A stretch of 64,000 nt of DNA from Pleurocapsa sp. MO_226.B13 (GCA_030064795.1 JASJEI010000003.1:1-64000), one strand, 5' to 3'. Shown: positions 28,162 to 36,807, counted from the stretch's first letter. Notes: a model not told the origin generated them from the letters alone. A program made the numbers and translations.

Positions 28162-28898
28162 TGAGCCTTAATACTAAAACCAACCCCAACTCGATCGATA
28201 AACAAATAAACTCTTCGGCTACAAAATTTTTAAATCTCAATCGTTTGAGAAGCGAAACTATTAAAAACAACTACACTAACTCCGAACTAGATTTAATTTA
28301 CCTAGAAAACTCTGCAATTCTTCAGGTGAAGCAACCAAACCAGCCTGTAGAAACATATTATGGTTTCGATCTTCAAGCAGCCCAAAGAATTAAATCAGCT
28401 TGGGAGTGGGAGGCAGAAGCTGAATTAATAGCGATCGCGTCTGTATCGGATGATTCACTAGTGGTTATGGGATGCGATTTAAAAACCTGGGAAATACCTT
28501 TTAGTTCCCTTCCCTGTTTAGATCGAGTCCCCCAATCAAAAAGAGGTAATTTTAAGCTTGATGAAGATGGCAGTTATCTTTACTGGGAGTGCGCCGATCT
28601 TCATGTCGATCTAGAAGATATCAAAGCTGCCGTCGATCCAGAATTTAAAGAGCAACTTCTAATCAAAAAACTAGAGTATGGTAAATCCTTCGGCAAGGCG
28701 ATCGCTGCTGTTCGAAAAGCTCACCAACTAAATCAAGATCGAATTGATGGTATTTCAGCCAGACACCTAAGAAGAATTGAAAACGAAGGATATCAACCCT
28801 CTTTGGATGCTTTGAAAAAACTCTCAGTAGCTCATAAGCTAGATTTGGAGAATTACCTAGCCGAAGTAAATCAATTTCTCTTCAACACCGAACCTTAG
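28161..28898 (+). CDS. DUF2442 protein with C-terminal helix-turn-helix
   Basis: Starting at the ATG at 28161 gives 245 residues; this start overlaps the preceding stop and has AAGGAGA 11 bases upstream, so it is preferred to the in-frame ATG at 28122. A DUF2442-like region lies around residues 100-165 (FSSLPCLDRVPQSKRGNFKL and YLYWECADLHVDLEDI). A lambda-repressor-type helix-turn-helix follows (QDRIDGISARHLRRIENEG, then PSLDALKKLS). This is probably the DNA-binding, antitoxin-like partner of DUF4160. The first 90 residues are not recognised. Confidence 0.75.
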   Translation: MSLNTKTNPNSIDKQINSSATKFLNLNRLRSETIKNNYTNSELDLIYLENSAILQVKQPNQPVETYYGFDLQAAQRIKSAWEWEAEAELIAIASVSDDSLVVMGCDLKTWEIPFSSLPCLDRVPQSKRGNFKLDEDGSYLYWECADLHVDLEDIKAAVDPEFKEQLLIKKLEYGKSFGKAIAAVRKAHQLNQDRIDGISARHLRRIENEGYQPSLDALKKLSVAHKLDLENYLAEVNQFLFNTEP

Positions 28899-28899
28899 T

Positions 28900-29124
28900 C
28901 TATAATCTATCATATTGTTTCTCTGAAATAGGCTCTGGAACTTTTTCGCCATTTTCTTCCATATCTTCAACTATACTTTTTACCAGATCGGTAATACCGT
29001 TTAAAGCAGCAATACGATTTTCATCGAGATAGGACAAACTGGGATATTCAGTACATAGACCAACAAATTCTTCATCCTCCTTTGACCAGATGACTGTATA
29101 GCTGTAGTGTTCGTGATTAACCAT
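28900..29124 (-). CDS. HicB-like antitoxin protein (no HicA partner)
   Basis: The 74-residue protein has the HicB partial RNase H-like fold: YSYTVIWSKEDEEFVGLCTE, then YPSLSYLDENRIAALNGITD. HicB normally neutralises HicA, an mRNA-cleaving toxin encoded next to it. No hicA-like gene adjoins: upstream is a 190-base spacer, and the stop is 1 base from the convergent DUF2442-HTH stop. It may be a solitary HicB or an orphan left after toxin loss. Confidence 0.72.
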   Translation of the reverse strand: MVNHEHYSYTVIWSKEDEEFVGLCTEYPSLSYLDENRIAALNGITDLVKSIVEDMEENGEKVPEPISEKQYDRL

Positions 29125-29316
29125 CGTCTATATCCTCTATTTTGACGATCGCTTTTTTGATAATTTCATACCTCTTATTTTAGAGTGCTGTATCTAGAGA
29201 GATTTTTTTTGAGCAGGTGCGATCGCGATCGCAGTGGTTCTGGGTACTCTAAGTAATACTTATGCCGAGGTCTTTTTTGTGCCTGGTTGATGTATTTATA
29301 TATGTTTTAGTTTTAT

Positions 29317-30819
29317 ATGAAACTGTTATTGTTAAGAGTCCTACTACAACGTCGTGCCAAAGACGAAGGCTTTACCCTGCCGATGGTAATTGCCTTGGGT
29401 TTGGTAATGATCTTGTTGGGTGCAGTAAATATTACTAGTGCCAATGAAGAAAATTTAAATGCAATTATCAAAAATTCTCGTTCTGATGCCTTGGCAATTG
29501 CAGAAGTTGGTGTTGCACGATATCGGGAATTACTAGATAAAAATAGGATTCTAGCACTTTATGATGCAGATACTACTACAAATAGTTGGGCGAATTTACC
29601 TGATTCAACTACAGATTTTGCTGAATTTTGTGAAGGAAATATTGCAGATTTTTATCCTGGAACATCCAATAATGTAACTATATCCGAAGATGGTCAAGAC
29701 TTAAATAATGATAGCGATACAAATGATACTTTTAGTACGGCAACTGATTCTTTTCCTACTGGTTCTTATTCTTTAGTTTCCTATGATTACAGTAATGCTG
29801 ATGGTGTTTTTGATATGATTGATGATTCAGTCAATAATAATGCAACAGGAAGATTAACTGTAAAAGGGACAACTCCTGATGGTGATGGAGAAGCACAGAT
29901 ACAAGTCGATATACCTATTCGTATCAATTTAGAAGATATGAATAATATTGCTCCTGCTTTGTGGATCAATAATAATGCAATAACAGCAGCTAATTTAGGT
30001 ACTTTAGATATAGATGACGGCAATCTAGTTATTAGAGACCGAGCTTTAACCGCTACTGGCAGTGAAGCAGATGGATGTAAAGACTTTTCGAGTTTAGAGA
30101 CTGCTGACAGAACAGTAATCAGCGATCCTCGTGACATTCCTTCAATTCAACAAGTTATCACAGATGTAACCAATGCAAGTAATGTTGCAGCTGGAGATCA
30201 AACTAACCCCATCCCTACTGCTAGTGGTAATGAGATTCTCTTTGGTACTCGTAACGATGATGCCTATAATCCAGATGTAGATCCAGCAACTTTCGATCCT
30301 GATAATAGTAGTGGGGACTGTAGCAATATTAGATTGTGTCGCTATTATTACGATCCCAATGGAATAAACTACACAGACATAGATCTATTAACTGACGGCA
30401 TTGCCAATACAACTTTGTTGGTTAATGGATCTATATCCATAACTGCTTCGACGAGAGATGTAAATATTGGCAGTACTAGTAGTATCAGTAGTTCTGATGC
30501 TTTTGAAATTTATGTTAATGGTAATAACAATATTACTATTGACACGGGTACTGGGAATACCATAAATATTAATGCATTTATTCATGCTCCCAATAGTACT
30601 TTAACAATTACTGGGTCAGGAACAGTAAATATAAATGGTTCAGTTTGGGTTAATGACTTTGTAAATACGACAGCTACTGTGAACATAACCCCAGACGATA
30701 GCAGTATAAACTCTACAACATCAGATAAAGCTTACAACTTTTACACTACAACAGACAGCAGAACTGCAAAACCATTGACAGGAAGTCCCACAAACTGGAA
30801 AACAGGGGAGGTAAATTAA
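29317..30819 (+). CDS. PilX-like type IV pilin assembly protein
   Basis: The 500-residue protein has a prepilin leader and class III cleavage site (KDEG|FTLPMVIALGLVMILLGAV). Position +5 is Met where most pilins have Glu, as seen in PilX/GspK-type tip subunits. The rest is Asn-, Asp- and Ser/Thr-rich with long beta-like stretches and ends in GNTININAFIHAPNSTLTI, which looks like a repetitive beta-structure. It is the first gene of a pilin-like cluster that continues at 30823, 4 bases after the stop. Cyanobacterial hormogonium pseudopilins (Hps) have similar organisation, but I cannot assign an hps name. Confidence 0.7.
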   Translation: MKLLLLRVLLQRRAKDEGFTLPMVIALGLVMILLGAVNITSANEENLNAIIKNSRSDALAIAEVGVARYRELLDKNRILALYDADTTTNSWANLPDSTTDFAEFCEGNIADFYPGTSNNVTISEDGQDLNNDSDTNDTFSTATDSFPTGSYSLVSYDYSNADGVFDMIDDSVNNNATGRLTVKGTTPDGDGEAQIQVDIPIRINLEDMNNIAPALWINNNAITAANLGTLDIDDGNLVIRDRALTATGSEADGCKDFSSLETADRTVISDPRDIPSIQQVITDVTNASNVAAGDQTNPIPTASGNEILFGTRNDDAYNPDVDPATFDPDNSSGDCSNIRLCRYYYDPNGINYTDIDLLTDGIANTTLLVNGSISITASTRDVNIGSTSSISSSDAFEIYVNGNNNITIDTGTGNTININAFIHAPNSTLTITGSGTVNINGSVWVNDFVNTTATVNITPDDSSINSTTSDKAYNFYTTTDSRTAKPLTGSPTNWKTGEVN

Positions 30820-30822
30820 ACT

Positions 30823-31488
30823 GTGATGAAAACATTTTTGCAATTAAGAAAAATTACTCAGAAAAAAGAACAAGGGTTTATTACTCTGGAAATTATTGTC
30901 TCTCTTTTAATCGCTTTAGCATTTGTTGCTGTATCTATGCAAAGCCTAGTTTATGCAATGGCAATGAAAGTCCAGGCACAAGAAAAACAAAGAGCAAACC
31001 AACTGATCCAAGAAGATATTGAACGAATTAATCAATTAGGTAGTACAGCGTTAACTCCAGCAGCACCAGCAGCAGGAGATCCAATGCCTCCTACTCCTGT
31101 ATGCAATCCAGTTGCTACCGCAGCAGATGCCTCAACAACTCCAGCGACTCCAGCCTATACAGCCTACCAAAATAGCTATGCTAACGCACTATGGACAGCT
31201 ATTAATGCGACAGGAACTCAAACAAAAAATCTTTTGGAAAAGATCGACAGTTCTGACGGTTCGGTCGATACAGGTGGTAAAGAAATAGCTTTGCGACGTT
31301 TTCATATTAGCAGTACTAACACTAACAGCGAAGCTCCTCATAGAACTCTAAAAGTTGGATATCAAGTATGGGACTGGGATGGTACTAATTATGTCGATAG
31401 TGATGGAACAGCTTTAGCTGCTGGAGATGAGCCAATTGCAGAAACTTATGTGGAGATAATACCTGATGTTGCTTTACAGTGTCCGTAA
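30823..31488 (+). CDS. PilV-like minor pilin / pseudopilin
   Basis: The 221-residue protein has a cleavage site in KKEQG|FITLEIIVSLLIALAFV; Glu5 is present. The hydrophobic helix continues as VSMQSLVYAMAMKVQAQEKQ, which resembles the HpsB/PilV group, where a helix like VQA(R/Q) follows. An Ala-Pro-Thr-rich section (residues 80-110) precedes a C-terminal beta domain ending in two Cys-containing turns (CNP and LQCP). It lies 4 bases after the PilX-like gene, and its 3' end overlaps the next gene by 23 bases. Confidence 0.72.
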   Translation: MMKTFLQLRKITQKKEQGFITLEIIVSLLIALAFVAVSMQSLVYAMAMKVQAQEKQRANQLIQEDIERINQLGSTALTPAAPAAGDPMPPTPVCNPVATAADASTTPATPAYTAYQNSYANALWTAINATGTQTKNLLEKIDSSDGSVDTGGKEIALRRFHISSTNTNSEAPHRTLKVGYQVWDWDGTNYVDSDGTALAAGDEPIAETYVEIIPDVALQCP

Positions 31489-31993
31489 ATTAGATAAAGG
31501 CTTTACGCTTTTAGAAATGATTACTGTCGTAATTATTGTAGGTGTTATTGCTGCGATCGCTGCTCCTAATTTTTTAGGTTTACTAAATCGTAATCGCGTT
31601 AATGAAGCAATCAGACAAATTGAAGGTGGATTGAAAGAAGCTCAAAAACAAGCTATTCGCAGTGGTAAACAATGTACTGTTAACATTAACGCAAATGGTC
31701 TTTCTAACCCTATGGCTGCTGGTGTAGATGGTTGTTTATTAAACAACAGAGTTGTAAACAATCTGGTCACTTTGAACTCGAATAGAACAGCTATAATATT
31801 TTCAGGAAAAGGAAATATTACTATTGATAATGCTACCGGAAATCCTAGACCAGTTCTGGTAGCTTTTATGGCTAATGGTACAGATAAACAAAGTTGTGTA
31901 GTTATTCAAAATACTTTAGGTTCTATGAGAACAGGAGAGTATACTGGAGATCCTTCTGCACTTGGCAATAACTCCTCTGATAATTGTCAGTAA
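31466..31993 (+). CDS. FimT/GspH-like minor pilin, paralogue 1
   Basis: The 175-residue protein has the prepilin site LDKG|FTLLEMITVVIIVGVIAAIA with Glu5. The GspH-type globular domain follows: NRVNEAIRQIEGGLKEAQKQ, AIRSGKQCTVNIN, and a C-terminal RTGEYTG ending NCQ. It shares a clear family likeness with the next gene, so the two arose by tandem duplication. The start lies inside the end of the PilV-like gene, indicating translational coupling; the frame downstream of the ATG is pilin-like at once. Confidence 0.78.
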   Translation: MLLYSVRKLDKGFTLLEMITVVIIVGVIAAIAAPNFLGLLNRNRVNEAIRQIEGGLKEAQKQAIRSGKQCTVNINANGLSNPMAAGVDGCLLNNRVVNNLVTLNSNRTAIIFSGKGNITIDNATGNPRPVLVAFMANGTDKQSCVVIQNTLGSMRTGEYTGDPSALGNNSSDNCQ

Positions 31994-32044
31994 ACCACCA
32001 ATAGAGTTTGATATTAACCAATTATCAAATTAACAAAATTAGTA

Positions 32045-32551
32045 ATGCTAGAACAAATTAAAAAAAGCGATCGCGGTTTTACTTTAATTGAACTAATGGT
32101 AGTTCTTATTATTGTTGGTGTTATTGCTGCAATTGCTTCGCCCGTTTTTATTGGTCTTCTTAGTCGTAATAGAGTAAACGATGCTTTGCAGCAATTATTA
32201 GGTGCAATAAATGAAGCTCAAACCCTTGCTATGCAACAGGGTAGGACATGCACAATTAATTTCAATACTACTAACAATCGTATTAGTGCTAATTCTACCA
32301 ATTGTCTATTAAAAGAACGAAATCTTAATTCTGAAATATCGATCAGAACTAACCTTCGAGGAGCAATACCTAATATCTCCTTTTCACATAAAGGTAGCAC
32401 TACCAGAATGGGAACTATTGTTTTATCATCAAATAATACTGATTTACAAAAATGCTTTGTAATTTCTCTTGGCACGGGTATTAAGAGAACTGGAAACTAT
32501 ACTGGAAGTAATACAGGTTCAGTTTCTTACAGTAGTTGTCAACCTAATTAA
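32045..32551 (+). CDS. FimT/GspH-like minor pilin, paralogue 2
   Basis: The 168-residue protein has its prepilin site at RG|FTLIELMVVLIIVGVIAAIA (Glu5 present) and the same domain plan as the previous gene (SRNRVNDALQQLLGAINEAQ, GRTCTINFN, and an end of RTGNYTG...SSCQPN). It follows 51 bases after the first paralogue. The pair probably are minor pseudopilins at the pilus tip, with GspH-like roles. It is followed by a strong stem-loop terminator shared with the convergent PilW-like gene. Confidence 0.78.
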   Translation: MLEQIKKSDRGFTLIELMVVLIIVGVIAAIASPVFIGLLSRNRVNDALQQLLGAINEAQTLAMQQGRTCTINFNTTNNRISANSTNCLLKERNLNSEISIRTNLRGAIPNISFSHKGSTTRMGTIVLSSNNTDLQKCFVISLGTGIKRTGNYTGSNTGSVSYSSCQPN

Positions 32552-32575
32552 GATAATCAATATTTCATTCATAGT

Positions 32576-32616
32576 AAAATTGCTGTCATGATGTTATTCT
32601 TCACGACAGCAATTTT
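32576..32616. terminator. Stem-loop between convergent pilin genes
   Basis: AAAATTGCTGTC (32576-32587) and GACAGCAATTTT (32605-32616) form a perfect 12-bp stem. T-rich sequence follows on the plus side, and A/T-rich sequence lies before it. It can serve both the FimT-like pair (plus) and the PilW-like gene (minus). Confidence 0.72.
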
Positions 32617-32663
32617 CGTTTAAGATTACAAACATACTAATAGATGTATGTCTATGTTTTATT

Positions 32664-34349
32664 TTATGGAGTTGAACTAGGACAGCTACCCGTGAAACAC
32701 CCAGGATCGAATTTCTTAGCAAAAATATCAGACGTAACAATAAAGATATTATCTTGCAAATCAAATCCAGGATTAGGATTACCGCCTATAGTTGCATCGG
32801 TCTGACCTACTTCAAAAGCAAGAATGCGTTGATCTTCTCCCAGAATCTTAATAGTTGGATCTGATGAAGTTTCAGGAATTATAAATTCTGTTGCTGGATC
32901 GTTTGGATCGTCACCAGGGTTTTTTACTTCTGCCAGTTTTTGGTCGTATAGAAATTTCCCTAAAGTAGGCTGATCGTTAGCATCAGAGAGATCTCCGTCG
33001 TTATTTTCATCAAAACCGCCATACATAGGAACATCACTACCTCGCTTGAGAAACTGTACGCCTGGTTTTGTACTATCTACTTGTGGAACGTTATAGTCAG
33101 TACCATCTCTATCGCCATTGAAAGTAACAGGATCGCCAAAGTCAATCGTATAAGATATTTTTACGTCATATTTACTCAGAGGCTCTGTTCCATCTGTAGG
33201 TATAGGATTGTTGCTTCCGTCTAACTCATGTGCGCTAGTACTACTATCCCACCGATAATCATTTCCTCTACTTGTACAATCTATTGCACCAAAAGGACTG
33301 GATGTAATTGTTAATGGTTTAGTTGGATCGACTGCTATTGGCTGAGGTTGTCTACTCGGATCCCTAATCCACTTAATCGTATCATCAGGATTAGAAGAAT
33401 CGCTACCAAAATCAGTTCGCATTTGCCAAGAATCACTGGTACTACAGTGATATGGTCCACCTATATCTTCAAAGTCCCAGGTAATTGAAGAAAAGTTATT
33501 AACTCTATTTGGTAGTGCAGTTCTAGCTCTAGCTACGACTCTTGTATCGGCAGTATATGTATCGTCATTTCCAGTTGCCGTATCGGTTTCTCCAGTCAAA
33601 TATAGTTGCGCTGTATTTGTTCCACTAATACAGGCATGAAAACCTGTTGCAGCAGTTGATAACTCTGCCCCAGTTAAAGTAGGTGCTGTACCTGTCAATA
33701 AAGGTGGTGTCAGTGTTTCTCCAGCAGCACAGGGGGAAGCAGCTATATGTGTATCGTCAATACCATCTATTAATGCTTCTTCTGACCATGCACCAGTACC
33801 ATATGTTCCATCAGCATTAAGAGGAGGTCCCCAGCGATATAGAACTGAAGGACCTTCCCAATTAGTACCAGAAGCGCTTTTTAAAAAATATATAATTCTT
33901 TCTGGAGTTCCAGCATTTCCATCAGTGTCTAAAGTATCACTACTGCTTACTTCAGGTATATCCAAAGCAAAAACTATCTTCTTCTGAGTATCAGTATCGC
34001 TATTAAATGTACCAGTAGCGGAATCGATATTAGTATTCGATACTTTAAACGCAGTAGTACCAGGAGCAGTAGAGGTAGTAATTCTAGCATTGGCAAGATC
34101 TGTTTCGATAGTACTAGCTCGTCTTACTTCATCAGAAATAAAATCTAAAGCACGAGAAGTTTCATTTCTTACTGCGACTTTAGAAGTTTCGCTTTCCGTA
34201 GTTCTCAACACCTGCACTAAACCAAAACCTAATGCACCGACCACAAAAATACTCATAATCAAGCCAACAAGTAGCTCGGTTAGAGTAAAACCAGAATTGG
34301 ATTTGAATTTGTTTTTTTTTAAAAGTTTTTGAAACTCTTTATTCTTCAT
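32664..34349 (-). CDS. PilW-like / HpsC-like large pseudopilin
   Basis: The 561-residue protein has the prepilin site KSNSG|FTLTELLVGLIMSIFVVGAL with Glu5, then a long helical stretch QVLRTTESETSKVAVRNETS and ALDFISDEVRRAS. This is the PilW/PulJ-type signature (helix followed by paired subunit-contact residues). The large globular part is rich in Asp, Thr and Ser and carries CaXD-like and Cys pairs (C...CFTGSCPSSTP at the end). The Asp- and Asn-rich runs (DENNDGDLSDANDQ) look calcium-binding. It is the opposite-strand member of the minor-pilin set and is convergent with it. Similar organisation is known for HpsC. Confidence 0.7.
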   Translation of the reverse strand: MKNKEFQKLLKKNKFKSNSGFTLTELLVGLIMSIFVVGALGFGLVQVLRTTESETSKVAVRNETSRALDFISDEVRRASTIETDLANARITTSTAPGTTAFKVSNTNIDSATGTFNSDTDTQKKIVFALDIPEVSSSDTLDTDGNAGTPERIIYFLKSASGTNWEGPSVLYRWGPPLNADGTYGTGAWSEEALIDGIDDTHIAASPCAAGETLTPPLLTGTAPTLTGAELSTAATGFHACISGTNTAQLYLTGETDTATGNDDTYTADTRVVARARTALPNRVNNFSSITWDFEDIGGPYHCSTSDSWQMRTDFGSDSSNPDDTIKWIRDPSRQPQPIAVDPTKPLTITSSPFGAIDCTSRGNDYRWDSSTSAHELDGSNNPIPTDGTEPLSKYDVKISYTIDFGDPVTFNGDRDGTDYNVPQVDSTKPGVQFLKRGSDVPMYGGFDENNDGDLSDANDQPTLGKFLYDQKLAEVKNPGDDPNDPATEFIIPETSSDPTIKILGEDQRILAFEVGQTDATIGGNPNPGFDLQDNIFIVTSDIFAKKFDPGCFTGSCPSSTP

Positions 34350-34721
34350 TTTGAGAAAAGTTTTTGTATATAAAACTAAAAATATATTTAGTATTTGAGC
34401 GAATCACAGTCAGCGAAGTAAAAATGATTTAATATTGCCGATAGTTGTCGCCATTTATACTATTACTGTTCAAATATACTGAGAAAAATTAAAGAGTGTA
34501 AATTGGTAAACACACTGATTTTCAGATGAAGCGCAGATAAAGATCGGGTAAATTATATTAGGTTCAGTTTGACAGTTAAATATTTTGAATTGGGGAATTA
34601 GGGAGTAATTTTATTAAACTTAAATTACCGACGGGAGATGATGCGAATATTTTCTCGATAATTTTGAGGGCGATAAATGCTCAAATATTGTGGCGCGATC
34701 GCATTTTTTTACCCTTGAAAA

Positions 34722-35109
34722 TTAGAGAAATTTAATTCCTGAATAAGCTAATATTGCTTTATCCTCGGTCATAATCATCAGATCGTGTTGTAAAGATTGA
34801 GCCATAATTTAGACGGTCAAATGGATCTCGATGCAATAGAGGAAGATTAATTAACCAAGCAATACTATTTTCATTTACAGTCAGAGTTTTGATTAAGTGT
34901 TCTCTCCTTTGCATTGGTAGATAGATTTCGGGAGAACTAGGAAAATTAAGTTTGCCGACTTGATATTTAATAACACATTCCCAAATAGAGACGACGCTTA
35001 GAAATTTCTCATTGTTAGGATTTTGAATTGCTTGACGATATTCTTCCGATAAACGCTCATTGTCATGGATAAGCCAAAGAAAAATATGAGTGTCTAAAAG
35101 TAGCTTCAT
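34722..35109 (-). pseudogene. VapC-like PIN-domain toxin, frameshifted near its C-terminus
   Basis: From the start at 35109 the protein reads MKLLLDTHIFLWLI with the first PIN Asp (LLDTH) and Glu in SIWECVIKY, and the third acidic position in LLHRDPFDRL. It then leaves the family, ending YGSIFTTRSDDYDRG at 34759. In the neighbouring frame, removing one base in the T run at 34808-34810 restores DRLIMAQSLQHDLMIMTED and ends KAILAYSGIKFL at a TAA at 34722-34724. The usual fourth acidic residue (TED) is therefore lost from the translated product. This looks like a one-base insertion that inactivates the toxin, unless programmed frameshifting or a sequencing error is responsible. Confidence 0.85.
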
Positions 35110-35432
35110 TGAGGGTTATTAAACAAATCTAAAATTTCATCGGGTAAGGGATCGTTAAAGTCATCTGGAACAGTGAACTCTCCTTTAGCTAGCCCTATGG
35201 GTAGTGATTTGTTGTGTCGGCGGTAAAACTCGACAATTCTATCTATATCTTCATTGGTTACGGGAGGGTATGGAAGATTCGCTTCCTCTTCCTCCATGAG
35301 TTCTTCTTTGTGTTCGGTTTTTATAGCCTGTTGTTTATACTCTAGAAATTCTACAAATTGACATACCGAGTTAAGCTGTTCGGGAGATAAATTATTTAAC
35401 TTACGATCTAATTCTTCTCTAATCTTGCTCAT
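35106..35432 (-). CDS. VapB-like antitoxin (DUF2281 type)
   Basis: The 108-residue protein has a helical N-terminus (LDRKLNNLSPEQLNSVCQFV, typical of DUF2281) and the toxin-contact tail PIGLAKGEFTVPDDFNDP, then LPDEILDLF. This tail is standard in cyanobacterial antitoxins paired with PIN-domain toxins. Its stop overlaps the toxin's start by 4 bases (ATGA), so the two genes form one operon. The antitoxin reads intact while the toxin is frameshifted. Confidence 0.85.
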   Translation of the reverse strand: MSKIREELDRKLNNLSPEQLNSVCQFVEFLEYKQQAIKTEHKEELMEEEEANLPYPPVTNEDIDRIVEFYRRHNKSLPIGLAKGEFTVPDDFNDPLPDEILDLFNNPQ

Positions 35433-35515
35433 AACTCTAAAATCTCAGGAATTTCTGATTTTAACTAAATTGTATCGTGGCGCAACGCTCTAGCTGCTCA
35501 AATCAAATCAATTAA

Positions 35516-35548
35516 AAGTCCCCCAGAATTAGAGGATTTAGGGGGCTT
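35516..35548 (-). terminator. Candidate ribD terminator
   Basis: CCCCC (35520-35524) and GGGGG (35541-35545) form a stem extended by AAG/CTT with one bulge. On the minus strand a CTTTT follows. It lies just beyond the ribD stop. The repeated CCCCC...GGGGG shape is also a common cyanobacterial spacer repeat. Confidence 0.5.
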
Positions 35549-35573
35549 AAATTAATAAAGTTCATTGAAAAAA

Positions 35574-36668
35574 TTATAAATATCCTTCAACCAAAATATC
35601 TGAGTCGATCGCCCGAATTTCAACATCTTTTAATTGCAAAGCGTCGCTCATCAAAGTTAAACCCAAGTCACCGATGGGGGATGGTGCGGAAGTGCCACCA
35701 ACGATTTTGGGGGCGATAAATGCCATGACTTTTTGAACTGTACCATCGGCGATCGCACTAGCTGCTAAAGTTCCACCACATTCCCACAATATTTTGGCTC
35801 TTCCTTGTTGATACAGGTGTTCCATAACTATTTTTGGAGTGAGTGCAGCAATGGTAATAATATTGACTTGTTTATCGAGTAGTTTTTTTTGCAGTGCAGG
35901 ATTAGCATTTGTCTCTGTAAAAATTGTGGTTGGTGCAATATCTGTATTCCAGAGGTTACATTCATTGGGCAAGTCAAGACTACGACTCATCACTACTCTG
36001 AGGGGGTTATGTTCTGTCACACCGTGAGTAGTTAAATTGGGATTATCTTTGCGTACTGTATTCCCCCCAATAATTACTGCATCACAGGTACTTCTTACCT
36101 GATGTACCAGATGGCGAGAAGCTTTTCCCGTTACCCAAGCACTATGTCCAGTAGTTGCTGCGATTTTGCCGTCTAAAGTCATGGCATATTTAAGAATGCC
36201 AAAAGGCTGTTTTTTGGTTACGCGATGAATAAAGGCTTCATTTAGTTGACGACAGGCTGCTTCTTCTACACCCACGATTACTTCTATCCCTGCATCCCTA
36301 AGTTTTTTGATTCCTTCCCCAGCAACAAGAGGATTGGGATCTACTATTCCCGTAACTACTTTCGCCACCCCAGCTTTAATTAAGGCTTCGGAACAAGGAG
36401 GTGTTCGACCATAATGATTACAGGGTTCTAAATTGACATAAACTGTTGCGCCTTTGGCTTTTTCTCCTGCATCTCGTAGCGCGAATACTTCTGCATGGGG
36501 TTGTCCTACTTCTGGGTGAAAGCCCTCGCCAACAATTTCACTATCTTTGACTATTACCGATCCTACTAGGGGGTTGGGTGAAGTTTTTCCCGCTGCGCCT
36601 TGGGCTAACTGCAAACATCTTTGCATCATCCGAACATCAAAATCTGTCCCTATCCGTTCGTTATTCAT
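35574..36668 (-). CDS. ribD: Bifunctional riboflavin biosynthesis deaminase/reductase
   Basis: This 364-residue enzyme deaminates the pyrimidine intermediate and then reduces the ribose in the second and third steps of riboflavin synthesis. The N-terminal deaminase has the zinc site HAE at 58-60 with Cys83 and Cys92 (PCNHYGRTPPC). The C-terminal reductase spans from about 150 (RKDNPNLTTHG, then WECGGTLAASAI). Length agrees with cyanobacterial RibD. No other rib genes adjoin, which is normal in cyanobacteria. Confidence 0.95.
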   Translation of the reverse strand: MNNERIGTDFDVRMMQRCLQLAQGAAGKTSPNPLVGSVIVKDSEIVGEGFHPEVGQPHAEVFALRDAGEKAKGATVYVNLEPCNHYGRTPPCSEALIKAGVAKVVTGIVDPNPLVAGEGIKKLRDAGIEVIVGVEEAACRQLNEAFIHRVTKKQPFGILKYAMTLDGKIAATTGHSAWVTGKASRHLVHQVRSTCDAVIIGGNTVRKDNPNLTTHGVTEHNPLRVVMSRSLDLPNECNLWNTDIAPTTIFTETNANPALQKKLLDKQVNIITIAALTPKIVMEHLYQQGRAKILWECGGTLAASAIADGTVQKVMAFIAPKIVGGTSAPSPIGDLGLTLMSDALQLKDVEIRAIDSDILVEGYL

Positions 36669-36727
36669 AGTTAATAGTTAATTTAGAGCGATACTTGATA
36701 TTATTCTCTTTAATACTCATTTATAAA

Positions 36728-36765
36728 AAGCTAATAGCTAATAGCTAACCACTAATAGCTAGGAA
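36728..36765. repeat. Short imperfect tandem AGCTAAT repeats
   Basis: AAGCTAATAGCTAATAGCTA, then ACCACTAATAGCTAG, lies in the spacer before the DUF3754 gene. Similar AGCTAATAGCTAA and AGCTTTTAGCTTTT arrays occur at 22670-22690 and inside the 145-bp elements. They may be simple slippage repeats. Confidence 0.5.
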
Positions 36766-36807
36766 CAGAATTATCATCAGTTTTTACTTTAAATCAACAG
36801 CGAGCTA

